Assembly (NCBI GenBank): GCA_034401135.1
Contig: JAWZSP010000009.1
Coordinates: 2,108,001 to 2,172,000, forward strand
Direction: 5' to 3'
Length of the DNA stretch: 64,000 bases
Origin: Volutella citrinella
Taxonomy: Eukaryota > Ascomycota > Sordariomycetes > Hypocreales > Nectriaceae
The stretch's first letter is position 1; each line of letters begins with the position of its first letter. The position numbers and the translations under genes were made by a program. Positions 9,865-20,565 of the stretch are shown piece after piece. The notes beneath the pieces were generated by a model. That model saw only the letters and a list, made by a program, of their open reading frames with translations, was not told the origin of the DNA and made no database searches.

Positions 9865-12610
9865 ATGCCAGCTCTGTTCACGGCTGGTGTCCTGGCCTTG
9901 CGCCAGGTCGCTGACCCATTTGCTGTGCCGGTGCCAGAGATTAGCACGACGGCTGTGGTCATGCCTACACTGACCGCGATCAACTCTACGACAATGCAAA
10001 TATCCACAGACACCTTCTCCACGACATGGAGTGGTCTGTCATCTGAGGTCTCATCAGAGCTGACCGCTGGGCTGTCGACAGATGCATCCGACATCTCAAC
10101 TGGCCTGTCCACTGATCTCTCCGTGGATTTTACAACCACCATGGAATACTCATCCGGGACTAGCATTGAGGTCTCCATCACAACAACTGAGACCACTCCA
10201 AGCACATCAATTCCTATCCCCGAGGTGATTTCTTCCTCGGCTGCCACCATGGACGGCGAGGCCCCAGCAGGAACTACGGCCACCTCAGATGTGTCAGTGG
10301 AAGCTCCGCCGGCAACAACTGAATTGACTGAGAGCTCGACTCAGCCGACCCCTGTTGTTCCACCACCGCCAGCGGATACCTCAGCAGAGCCTTCAGCGGA
10401 GTCGAGCGACAACCCTGCCACAGAAGCACCTGCAGCTCCCCCAAACACGCAGACTGTCAAACCCGGGCAGACTACCATGGATCCTGTGGTACCCCCTCCT
10501 CCTCCTGCTCATTCAACGCAGGAAACCTCTTCACCGGCTGCACCGGCTTCCACTGAACCCGCGGCCAAGCCATCTGCCACTGAGAAGCCAGGCCAGGCTC
10601 CGAGTGCTCCGGCGACGGCTTCTGATCCAGCTCAAGCGCCCACTTTAGCCGTAGGAGCAGCTGTTGTTACTGGCGATGGCGGCGCTGTCGCAACCTATAC
10701 CCCTACACAGGACGCTCAGTATGCCGAGTTTACTGGAACCACCACCAAGCACAATGACGATGGAAGCTCGGTAGTAGTCTTTCCATTTGGCTGGTTTTGG
10801 GGCCTTGCTGGAGGCGTCGGAGGCGCTGTCGGTGGTGGCCTTCCTGGAGTATCTATCCCGCCTCCGCCACCGTTCCCTCCCGTCCCTGTCGGCGGAGGCG
10901 GCGGAGGAGGCGGTGGTGGAGGTGGAGGTGATGGTGGCAAGGATAAAGATAAGGAAAAGGAGAAGGAGGATGAAGAAGAAGAAAAGAAGAAATCAACCAA
11001 AGAGGGTGAAAAGTCAACTGCAGAGCCTACCAAGGCATCCACTTCCACCGAGGGGTGCAGTGCCACAGTCCAACCGGACTGCACAAAGACTGTCTCATAC
11101 ATCACCAAGGATGGCACCGAAATCATGTAAGCGAAACCCCCAAGAGTGGCATACACAACAGACTAACAAGACATCAGGACTACATTTGGAGACTGTCCTA
11201 CTCGTGTGGAGTGCGCTACCAATACACAGGCTACTACCACTGTCACGGCTCTCCCAGAACTGTTCTGGGTTGGAGACTTTGTTGAGGCCTCTGAAGACAC
11301 CGTTGAAAACGAGAATGCCGAAGTGGATGACCAAGCTATGGAGTACTTTGAAAAACTCTTTGCTGAGATGAATGGCGACGACATCGTCACTACTGCGGCT
11401 CCTACGGGGACTGCAACCGCCACTGACGTTTCCACCGAGACCACCGAGACTTATGCTACTACCACGACCACTAATCCCGATTTGCTCTGGGTTGGAGGTT
11501 TTGATTCAGCGATTGAAGACACCATTGAGAACGAGACCGCCGATGTTGATGATCAAGCTATGCAATCCTTTGAAGCTCTCTTTGGGGAGATGAATGGCGA
11601 CGAAACAGCCACCACTGGGGTTCCCACGGGCACCGAAGCGCCTACCGGAACCTCTACTACGGGTTCTGGGGAGACAATCACCGGCTCCGACCTTCCGAAG
11701 GGATCTTCTGATGAATCTGCAGCCCCACACACTACAGGAGGGCCTGCGGAGACAAATACTTCGACCAAGGAAAAGAAGCCAGCGGCTACCACTGATGCAC
11801 CATCAGGCAAGGTCGAGCCAATGTTCCCTACCACAACACTCATCACTTCAACACGGCGGGAATACTACCCCTGCCATGTACGCGGAGGCCCCAATGTACC
11901 AGACCCATATTGCCAATGTACAACGGATATTGACGGCAGGCAATACGTGGCTACTGCCGTGTTGATTGACGGTTCCTGTGCAAAGTACACGGCGTTCCCG
12001 CAAAAGGACAGCCCAATTACCTACGTTGCCGCCGGGCCGCTCACCCAAACGGCCGACGGCACAGTGCTGGTGTGGCCTTCCAAGGTGCTCAGCTACGTCC
12101 AAGAGGGTGGCAAGATCAAGGCGACCGAAACCAAGGGCCTTGGCTCGCCATCCACCGTCTCGACTCCTGCGCCGAGCCAGACTGCAGTGGACAACCAAGG
12201 TAATGGGCAGTGCGGCACCAGCGATAGCTTGTCCAAGAAGGGTTTGGGAGAGGCCTGCGACAGGGCCATCGGCTACTTTAAAGACGACACCATATACAAG
12301 GACTATACCACTCGGTACAGCCGATCAGACAAAGGCATTCTCTTCGCGGCTACTTTTGGCCAAGCCGGCTGTATTGCTAAGTTTGAATGCAAAGACTATG
12401 GAATCGGCATGAGCGGCAAGCTCATCAAAGAAGCGTAAGTCAACTGGTCCGATCCGTATCGTTACGTCGGGAAGTATGAATGCTAACAGTCCGGACAGGC
12501 GCGAGAAGGCCAAGAAGGATGACGACGTTTGGATGTGTGGGCATATTGAGCTCTCCAATTCCTGCAAGGTCGTGATGGACTACTGCACGAATTGCAATGA
12601 CCGGGGATAA
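9865..12610 (+). CDS. Thr/Pro-rich secreted or surface protein with poly-Gly, charged tract and Cys-rich C-terminus
   Basis: Exons 9865-11126, 11178-12434 and 12499-12610, 876 residues. The first half is Ser/Thr/Pro-rich, as in O-mannosylated wall proteins. Then come a Gly/Pro region, about 13 glycines in a row, and a Lys/Glu tract. Two tandem copies of an about 40-residue unit follow (near 11256-11379 and 11481-11604), sharing 'W-V-G-x-F', 'E-D-T-x-E-N-E' and 'V-D-D-Q-A-M'. The C-terminus holds about ten cysteines ('YCQCTTDIDG', 'GQAGCIAKFEC', 'VMDYCTNCNDRG') and looks like a small disulfide-bonded domain, distantly like those on some fungal GH18 or Hce2 proteins; that is a weak guess. The signal peptide from 9865 is weak. 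An ATG at 9750 encodes a stronger hydrophobic leader and could be spliced in frame. No enzyme motif is visible. Confidence 0.72.
10899..10936 (+). repeat. GGN microsatellite encoding poly-glycine
   Basis: A run of GGN codons gives about 13 glycines and is followed by GAT GGT GGC and a Lys/Asp/Glu-coding purine tract to about 10995. Likely length-variable between strains. Confidence 0.7.
11256..11604 (+). repeat. Two-copy imperfect 40-codon repeat inside the Thr/Pro-rich gene
   Basis: Copy one covers about 11256-11379 and copy two about 11481-11604, separated by a Thr-rich spacer. Shared protein features are W-V-G-x-F, E-D-T-[VI]-E-N-E, V-D-D-Q-A-M, F-E-x-L-F and E-M-N-G-D. The copies differ at many synonymous sites, so the duplication is not recent. 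Confidence 0.75.
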
Positions 12611-12977
12611 ATGTCCTGAGCCTCTGGGGGTGTGAGTGGTGTGTAATTGTTGCTAGCTTGGGCCATTGGTATCCATATTGTTCACGCCGATGACCGACGA
12701 ATGAGTAAAAGCTGGCTATTAGAGAATCTCGTTTCGCCCTGAGATATTGCATTGGAGAATTTGAATGCATTACGGTTCATCGAGTGCTATTCGTAATAAT
12801 GGCTGAGCATAAATCCTAGAACAAGCATACACCGAGAAGCATCCATATCTTGAGGTACGGAGTGGACGGAGATGTCCGTAAGGTTATCTGATTAGATAGT
12901 CGCTGTATTAATCCGCAGTTGTCGAACTTGAGCAGCGACTGCAACTAACGCGGACTGAATTACCATTACTTGATTAC
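12611..12977. other. Convergent 3' intergenic region
   Basis: These 367 bp separate the stop codons of two convergent surface-protein genes. No gene or repeat is seen. Confidence 0.5.
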
Positions 12978-14785
12978 TCAAATCATCCTGGCGAGCGCCC
13001 AAGCGAAGCCGACAAGACCAACAAAGAGTCCGGCTTCCAGACGGGCACCCGAAGAGGCGATGACCTCCGGTTTGCCACCAGGCGCAGTGGCGGCTGGTGG
13101 CTTGGTGGTGGGCTTGTCGCTGGGCTGGCTGCCAGCAGAAGTGGGCTTGATGCACTTATCTCCCTTGCACTCCTCAGCGGGTTTGCTTCCAGGGGGGTTG
13201 GTGCCGTCGCTGGGCTGGCTGCCAGCAGCAGTGGGCTTGATGCACTTATCGCCCTTGCACTCCTCCTCAGTGGGTTTGCTTCCAGGAGGCTTGGTGCCAT
13301 CGTTAGGCTTGCCGCCATCACCGTGTCCGGGATGGCAGTCCTTAGCGCAGGTTGGCTCAGGTGGAGTTGGAGGGCATTTGTCCTTGTCGGTGCAAGCTGG
13401 TTTGGGTGGAGGCGTACACTTGTCCTTGTCAGTGCACGTCGTGTGGGTGACGGTGATGTGCGTAGTCTTGGTCTCCAGGCCCTTGGCAGAGTTGGTAGGC
13501 TTGGGATCTGATGACGCAGTCTTTGTCTCGTCTTCGTTGCACGCAGCATCTGAACACGTTGTGTAAGTAACTGTGGTATGCATAGTCTTAGTCTCTGGGC
13601 CCTTGGTAGAGTCTGATGACGCAGTCTTTGTCTTGTCTTCGTTGCACGCGGTATCCGAACACGTTGTGTAAGTAACGGCGGTACGCGTAGTCGTAGTCTC
13701 CGGGATGTTGGTAGAGTCGGTAGGCTTAGGATCTGATGACGCAGTACTTGTCTCGTCTTCGTCGCACGCAGTATCCGAATACGTTATTTCAGTGACAGTG
13801 GTGTGCGTAGTCGTAGTCTCCGGGCCCTTGGTAGAGTCAGTAGGCTTGGGATCTGATGATGCAGTCGTTGTATCGTCTTCGTCGCACGCGGTATCCGAAT
13901 CGGACGTAGTGGGCTCACTAGAAGATTGGGACTGAGTCGAGGTAGGTTCGCTAGTCCAACTGGTGGTTGGGTTCCCGGTAACGCATTGGCAGAGCGCCTG
14001 GACGGATGAGCGCACTCTGATGGCAGTTACGATGCCGCACCCGCTGATGAGGCATACCTGGGCCTCGCTCTGGATGACGGCCAACTTGGAGCACTGGCAC
14101 TCAAAGTCGTCGGTGGCGCAGCCGGCCCTGGTCACGGCAGCGGAGAAGATGCAGCTCTCGCCACAGTCGGGCACGGCATCGGCCTCGTCCTGGCACCGTG
14201 AGGCGGTGATTGTGCTGTCTGGGCCTCCCGACGTGGTGGTGGGGGGAGGGGGCTGGGGAGTAGTCGTGGGGATGGTGCTCTCGCTCGTGCTGGGCTCGGC
14301 CGTGGTTCCACCAGTAGTCGGCTGCGATGTATCCGTGGTGGTTGGCCCGGGATCAACAGCAGTGGCCACACATGCGCACATGGTTTGACCGGCTGCCAGA
14401 GCTGGGTCGACTTCAGCATCGCCGCATGTTTCGATGATGCAAGGCGCAGCGATGGGGGCGATGCTAGCCGAGGACGTGCAGCGGCCTGCAAAGGGCAGTC
14501 AGTTTTGCTGAAACAGCGGGATCCATCGTTGTTCCTTGACCTACATCCGATATCCAGGCTGTTGGTGCATCCAATCTTGGAGCCAGCAGAGACAATACAG
14601 CTGAGCTGCGGTTCACGTTAGCCATGGTCATATCCAGTCGACGACTGGTGTTCGAACAGCCAGACAACCATGGAAAGACGGAAAAAATAACATACAGCGC
14701 ATTCGGGGAAGTTGGTGGTCAGAGGGAGGCAGGCCTGCTGGGCAACTACGGCGCCGAAGAGGCTGAAGAGAGCGAAGCTCTTCAT
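12978..14785 (-). CDS. Tandem-CFEM GPI-anchored cell-surface protein with mucin-like repeats
   Basis: Exons 14696-14785, 14545-14605 and 12978-14485, 552 residues. A signal peptide ('MKSFALFSLFGAVVAQ') leads to a first CFEM domain at about 25-88. Its eight cysteines are C29, C33, C43, C51, C53, C65, C71 and C87, with an Asp (48) before the C-x-C, the position that binds haem iron in Candida Csa2-type proteins. A second CFEM lies at about 146-210 ('PDCGESC', 'DDFECQC'). Then come about four copies of a 35-40-residue Thr/Ser/Asp unit, two C-T-D-K-D-K-C motifs, two 'ECKGDKCIKPT' repeats and a hydrophobic tail ('FVGLVGFAWALARMI') preceded by small residues, a GPI signal. CFEM proteins take up haem or iron, or act as surface effectors. 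The TATA box lies about 90 bp upstream. Confidence 0.88.
13130..13300 (-). repeat. Two-copy C-K-G-D-K-C repeat near the C-terminus of the CFEM protein
   Basis: Two near-identical stretches of about 90 bp encode 'ECKGDKCIKPT' followed by A-G-S-Q-P-S-D and P-P-G-S-K-P. High nucleotide identity suggests recent duplication. Confidence 0.65.
13480..13905 (-). repeat. Thr/Ser/Asp-rich tandem repeat (VNTR-like) in the CFEM gene
   Basis: About four units of 105-120 bp encode a core of D-T-A-C-[DN]-E-D, then T-A-S-S-D-P-K-P-T, K-G-P-E-T and T-T-V-T. One copy lacks the 'DPKPT' part. The unit is in frame with itself, so copy number can change without breaking the protein. Confidence 0.75.
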
Positions 14786-16108
14786 GGTAAGGAAACCGAG
14801 TACTCGGAATCGCAAAAGTGCACGAGCGATCCAGTTTCCTTCCCTCCACTGCTAGCAGCGTACCGACGATCTAGCTTTTATATGCCGCTTGCACATGGCA
14901 GGGAGCTTTATGGCAGGTCTTGGCCATCATCTTCTCCCACGCATTGGCGCCTCACTCTTTGAATGTATTCCTTATCGTCAATGGCCTAGCTTGCTTACCT
15001 GTGCGCATGCGAAATTAAATACGCCGGGGTCTGTTCTCTGCATGCAGTCGGCGCTGTGCCGCTCGTATAGCATGGCAAAAGGTGTGGAGGCCTTGCCGGA
15101 ATCTGCAAGTTAGCAGCAAACACGCTCCCCAGAAGACCGGGGTCGGCGACTCTGGATGTGGTGTTTGGTCGCCGCTGACAGCCTGGTGACCCTGAGTATG
15201 CACCTCTCCATGATGGAGGGCAGCCATTGGAGGACATTGGCTCACCTGAAGAGTCGCTCACCAGATGAAGCTTAGTGAGAGGGGCCAAGGAATAATGCTC
15301 GGTCGGCCCTGGTCTAGACCTTCCTAAGCGAACAAAGCCCTTGACAAAGCCCTTGCTTTCTGTCGCCCAAAGGGACAGCGTTTTTAGAATTAACCAAGGC
15401 TTGCGGGGAGAAGCTCAAATCTGTCTGGGGTGATTTTGTGGGGGGCGCATGGACTTGCCCATAAGCGAGGGTTGATTACCCTTACATACCGCCCACGGCC
15501 GCCTGGTGGTCATCTAAAGTAATGGCGAGCAGCGATCCAGAAGTTCAGGGGTGGCTCCAGGGGAGGGGGGTTACACTTCCTCGCTCGATTGGTCTCTGGG
15601 TTTTAACCCTGACCTTAATATGACGCACCCAGCAATTAACATTGTTGGACCGTCGACGCAGGACTTTGGTTGGTGGGGAGTGTCTGTCACAGGCCCCGCG
15701 TAGTATCCACAACAAGCGAGGCTGGTCAAAGAGAGGCGGCATGATGTGTTGATGTAGGTTTGAGCTCACCGCAACAGCAGTCAAGCTGATCTGCCAAGAC
15801 GCGGTAAGACGAGCTTCGGGGGAAACACGAGCCTTGGTTGGCTTCATTCAGCCTTGTTTGAGTGGGACGCAACACTCGACTAGACGGAATCGGCATTGCT
15901 CCTGGTGTGAGCCAGGGGTTGCACGGGTGGTTATCATCACAAGTTGCCAACGACACACACGAGGACCAACGCCGAGAGTAATCACCAACGGAAAGGAGAA
16001 GACGTTGCAACAATTGCCCATGGTGGCCAAGGACATGGCCAAATCGAAGGATGTGAGATCTTTCAACAGCTAGCTAACATGGCTAATTCTGCGACTCTGA
16101 TAGTAACC
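14786..16108. other. Intergenic, no gene seen
   Basis: This 1.3-kb region holds the CFEM promoter and the 3' flank of the membrane protein gene. Short frames here have no motif. Confidence 0.45.
14876..14882 (-). promoter_or_regulatory. TATA box of the CFEM gene
   Basis: TATAAAA on the minus strand, about 90 bp before the ATG at 14785, within 'CATATAAAAGC'. Position and sequence fit a fungal TATA box. Confidence 0.5.
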
Positions 16109-18651
16109 CTATGCACTTCCATACTCTGTATCCTTCTGAGCAAACGGACCAGAACGTTGTTGAAAGTCTCTCGCAACCCGGAGCTGGAGCTGCTCCTGTC
16201 CGGAACCAGCAACCGCCGATCCGTTTGACTCATCCTCTACCCAAGCAACTCGCCTCATTGTGGCCAGCTTTCGGATTCCTGCGCTCGTATTTGCCAATGG
16301 ATCACCCTTGGGCACCGATGATGTCAGTGCAAAGGAAACTAGCTCTGTGATTGTATCCCAAGCTCCGCTCGTAATCCCGAAGCTGATAACCCATACCGCG
16401 TGTCCCAGCGCGAGCAGCAGGTGCAAGGCCAAGACGACGGCAGAAAATATGCCAAACCAATCGTCCAGGCCCATAGCGTATCCCCTGACCGTCGTACGCA
16501 TGACTAGTCGCGTCGTGTTGCCCTCTGCGAGAGCACCGCTTGGATTGAAGCTCGGGACTGGACCGTTGTAGCGCACCATGGCCGTCTTTTGCGAGTAATT
16601 AAGGTTCACTTTATCACTGTACAGCAGAGGACCCATGAGATCCGCATATTGGAGATTGATTTGGCTCCCCGAACGGGAGATGCCATCGGCGACATAGCTC
16701 GCAATGATCGTCTCTAGAGCAACCGTGTCGGATACGTCTATAGGCGGGGGTACGCCGGGCGTAAAGGACATTCCAGTAATGTTCGGGCTGGGCCGAAAGA
16801 GAGTGAGCAAAGATTCAAGAGTAGTTCTACTCGAAAGGGTCGTGGCTTGATGCAGCGGGCTATTGAACGTGCTGGTGTTGACTTGCGGTGCAAATAAATC
16901 AAACCAACTTGGATCAATCTTGATGGGCTGCCAAGTGCTGTCGTTCTTTGGATGGACAAAACCAACACCACTGCCAAAGTCCTGACCCAGTGCGGTGCTA
17001 ACGACAGCCGAGCCTTGGTCTGCTGTATAGGCATATCGCAGACTCCATTTTTTGTCCATCATGGAAGAGGTTGCGTTGGCCCACCGTGCATCAATGCTAC
17101 AAGCCCTCGCAAAGCCCGAGAGATTTTGGGCGTCGTCCAGTGTGAGAATGATGAGCGAGATCGAATTGGACCCAAAGTCGTCCGGGAGGACAAAGGGTTG
17201 GGCGAAGATGTCGAGGACGCCAAGCGTACTCAAGTTGTGAATCCTGGAAACGTCGTCAAACTTGGAGGCGACGGCCTCAGTCACATCGAAATCAACAATC
17301 TCCAGACGGTTTCCGCTGATGTAGGAGTATTCTGGCTGCTTAACAATTGGAACTCTAAGCCGTTGGTCGAGAGTGAAGCTGGTTACCCCCGGAGTGCACT
17401 TGACACGGACGGCGGGCGCCTTGGAAGCCACGGTGAACGTTTTGGAACTTGCCCAAGTAATGTGCCTTGTTAGTGGAAGTGGGAGATTGTTGGCCTGAAC
17501 TAGCTGGTCCTGGTAGTAATTGTGAAGATCTGCCGCAACATTCAGCGTTGAAGCCGTAGGTCCGTGAGCAGTCCAGGCCCACGAATCGGTGAAAGTGCTG
17601 CTGATAGTGCTGGCCATATTCTTTCTCAAGTTCAGATCGACTATGTGGAAGTCTATGCTTTCTCCACCGCTGTCTGCTCCTCTCCAATTCGCAAAGTGCT
17701 GATACAGCGAGGGGAATCCTGCAGAGGGGCACCGCGGGTCGTAGAGTTGGGCGTTCTGGTTGTCGCACTTGTGGCCTGAAATCGAGTCGGCAGTTAAGCG
17801 CGAGGGCCAGAGCTGATCGTCGGTGCCTGAAAAGAAGCGTCAGTTGATGCTATGATGGGATCATCAACTTGACATACCGTTCAACCAGTACACGAGGCCC
17901 CCAACGGACCAGTCAGTCTCGTTTGGAATCATAAGAACAGCCGAGGTCGGACCAGCGAACGCGGCAATGAATCCACACACAACCAGGAGGAGGAAGAATG
18001 CGACCCTCCTGACAACCTCCCATGGGGTCATAAGCCCTCCTTTTGCGCTTAGGCTGCCTACGAACTCGGGTGACCAGAAGTAGCTGAAGGCAGGTTAGCA
18101 TCGATGCAGAGGGCACAGAAATTACCGCCACTCGGCTTCTTTGGCTTTGTCTTTACTGACCTGACCTGAGTGTGGTTGAGGGCAGAGGCCAAGAGCCCCA
18201 GAGGCAAGCCATTTCCATAAGCAAGCTCATAACGCACTGCATGCATGATGATTGTTGTTGTGCTGGCGATGATCAACAATTCCTAGTGGTTCAATGAATA
18301 GCTAGTTCGGCAGATGATTTGGGAGTGTTGTACCTGTATCTTTGCGCAGACTTGGAGAGCCCCGAGCTTCAAAGAGTCTAGGTTCGGCGGGCCCTCCAGC
18401 TGGGAGCCTATGAAGCGACGCCGAATACAATAGACCAGGATAACTATTGAGACAACTGATGGAACAATGTGGACACTGCAAGAGGCCAGGGCTTGCCGGC
18501 GCGAGTTTTTGAAGAGAACCTTTGGTTTGTCTTCGCCATGGAAAAACTTCCAGATGAGAAACCACAGCCCGAAGCCACGAGCAGCAGCGGCGCCAAAGGA
18601 TTGCAGTGCGAGGCGTACCCGTTGGGCACGGGTGGGCTGTAAAACAGCCAT
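16109..18651 (-). CDS. Large fungal multi-pass membrane protein of unknown function
   Basis: Exons 18334-18651, 18161-18282, 17878-18083 and 16109-17826, 787 residues. The ATG at 18651 is used because the longer frame starts with TTG. Hydrophobic segments lie near residues 18-35, 53-70, 105-130 and 165-195. A long, glycosylation-rich region of about 450 residues follows, containing 'LYDPRCPSAGFPSLYQHFANW', and then one last strong segment near 680-705 ('IFSAVVLALHLLLALGHAVW'). The topology suggests a large extracellular or lumenal domain held between membrane helices. Similar proteins are frequent in filamentous ascomycetes but I know no function or Pfam name for them. The internal splice sites all give in-frame joins, for example 'NHTQVSYFWSPEF'. 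Confidence 0.75.
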
Positions 18652-19240
18652 TATGGCAGATGCCAAGGTTCAGATAAAGACAAGATCCAGAGCACAACGG
18701 CGAAAGATGAACATCGAGAGCCGGAGAGAGCGAGCGTGTCAGCGCGATGGCACTGAGAAGAACAAAGCAAAAAGGATAGATGGGCGGCTAAGGGAGACAA
18801 CGCGGTCAGAAAATGGCCCCCTACTTTTGGGTGAGATTCAGCCGCAGTGACCGTAGTAGCGGGCTTCAGCTTTCAGCTTTGTGTCAGGCTGGCCAATAAG
18901 CAATCAAAGAAATGGTGTTGAGATGGCTTGGTCCTGCAGCCCAATAAGCCACAGCGGGGAACCGGGCGAATGGTAAAGGCTCTGCGATTATTGGAACCCT
19001 GGCAGAGCCTCAGAGACGCAGGCAAACGTGGTGCCTGAGTGATTGTGGCTTTTGGGGTCGATTATTTAGCTTATCGTGATACAAGCAGAATGAATGAGTA
19101 AATACTCAGTATGTAATGCCTATCATTGTCTCTAGTCTGAAATGCTGACACTAGTATGTCCAGCAATGTCCTCATCATCAGTATCCAGGCACGCATTTAG
19201 AATGATATGTACGCTCCATCGATCCAAAGTCGCCATACGC
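18652..19240. other. Intergenic, no gene seen
   Basis: This holds the membrane protein gene's promoter and the 3' flank of the subtilisin gene. No supported feature. Confidence 0.45.
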
Positions 19241-20565
19241 TTAAGCAGACAGGTTGTTCTGGACAAGCAGGTTCTTGGTACCGCTGCGAACACCAGTGAT
19301 GACGCCCTGGAGCGCAATGCTCTGCAGGTACTCGCAAAGGCCACGGCCAGAGCGACCAAGACCCATAAAGTAGGCACCGAGGCCGGCAACGTGGGGGGTG
19401 GCCATGGAAGTGCCCGACATCTGGCCAGTGGCGCCGTTGGGGAGGGTGCTGAGGACGTTGACACCGGGGGCGTGGAGGTCGACGACGGTGCCGTAGTTGG
19501 AGAAGGTGGCGATGCGGTCGTTGCTCTGGGTGGCGCCGATAGTGCAGACGGAGGGCTCCGAGGCGGGAGAGGAGCCGGCGGCGTCTTCGGGTCGGCCGAG
19601 CCAGTCACCGTTTCCGGCAGCCACAACGGCGAAGTATCCGGCGTCAACGAGGGCCTTAGCGGCGGCGTTGACGGCGGCGGAGGTGGAAGTACCGAAAGAC
19701 ATGCTGACGACGACGCCCTTGGGGCAGCTGCGGTTGGGGACGTCGCTGAGGACCTCGTCCATGCCGGCGATCATGATGGAACTGTTGATTGATCAGTCTA
19801 CAGTTCAGTCTTTAGCCAGAGGGCGTCTTACTCGCTTCCATAGCCCTGGGAGTCAAAGAGCTTGATGCCAAAGAGCTTGGCCTTCTTGGCAACGCCGTGC
19901 TTGGTGCCGGCAATAGTGCCAGAGCAGTGGGTGCCGTGGCCGTGGTCGTCACCCTTGATGGTGTTGACAAAGTTCTTGACAAAGGTAGCACGGCCACCGA
20001 AGTCCTATTAACACCTTGGTTAGAGACGGCTGAGACGAATGTTTTGAGCTTAGACCTACAGTGTGGGTGGTATCGATGCCAGTGTCGAGGACATAGGCGC
20101 AGACACCCTCTCCAGCGGTGGCGTCGTAGGTGTAGGTGGTAGAGCCAGACTTCTTGTTAGACAGGCGAGCAAGACCCCAGGGAGCACCAGTCTGGGTGAC
20201 AAAGATCTTGGCCCGGGCATCCTGCTGGATGTAGGCAACCTGGTAGTCTGTCAGTACGAGAATTCCCCATCAGCTCGGGTGTTCCTTACATCCGGGTTGT
20301 CACGGAGCTTCTCAACCTCCTCGTTGCTGAGCTTGGCGGCGAATCCACCCAGCTTGCCGTAGACAACATCGGCATCAGCCTGGATAGAGTCGACAGCAGC
20401 CTGGATCTTGCCGGCGCCGTTGATGGAGCCACCCTTCTTCATCATGACAATATACTTGCCCTCAATGACGTCGGCGTTGGCATCTCGAGTAATGAGCTCG
20501 GCACGCTTCACCACGGGAGTGGCAGCCACAAGGGGCAGGGCAGCGAGAAGAGTAGAGTAGCGCAT
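19241..20565 (-). CDS. Secreted subtilisin-like serine protease, proteinase K type (S8A)
   Basis: Exons 20290-20565, 20060-20239, 19832-20004 and 19241-19781, 389 residues. A signal peptide ('[15 protein letters not shown]') is followed by an I9 inhibitor propeptide ('[10 protein letters not shown]' to '[11 protein letters not shown]') and then the mature enzyme, which starts near residue 105. The catalytic triad is Asp144 ('VLDTGID'), His175 ('HGHGTHCSG') and Ser335 ('[11 protein letters not shown]'), with Asn267 as oxyanion residue. Introns split the gene just before the D, H and S blocks, as in other fungal proteinase K genes. It is a broad endopeptidase, used in nutrition and, in many fungi, in cuticle or host-protein breakdown. 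A TATA box lies 86-93 bp upstream. Highly confident. Confidence 0.95.

Noticed and set aside
14640..14660. Palindrome GTTCGAAC considered as a regulatory site or tRNA B-box
   Set aside because: It lies inside an intron of the CFEM gene with no supporting context.
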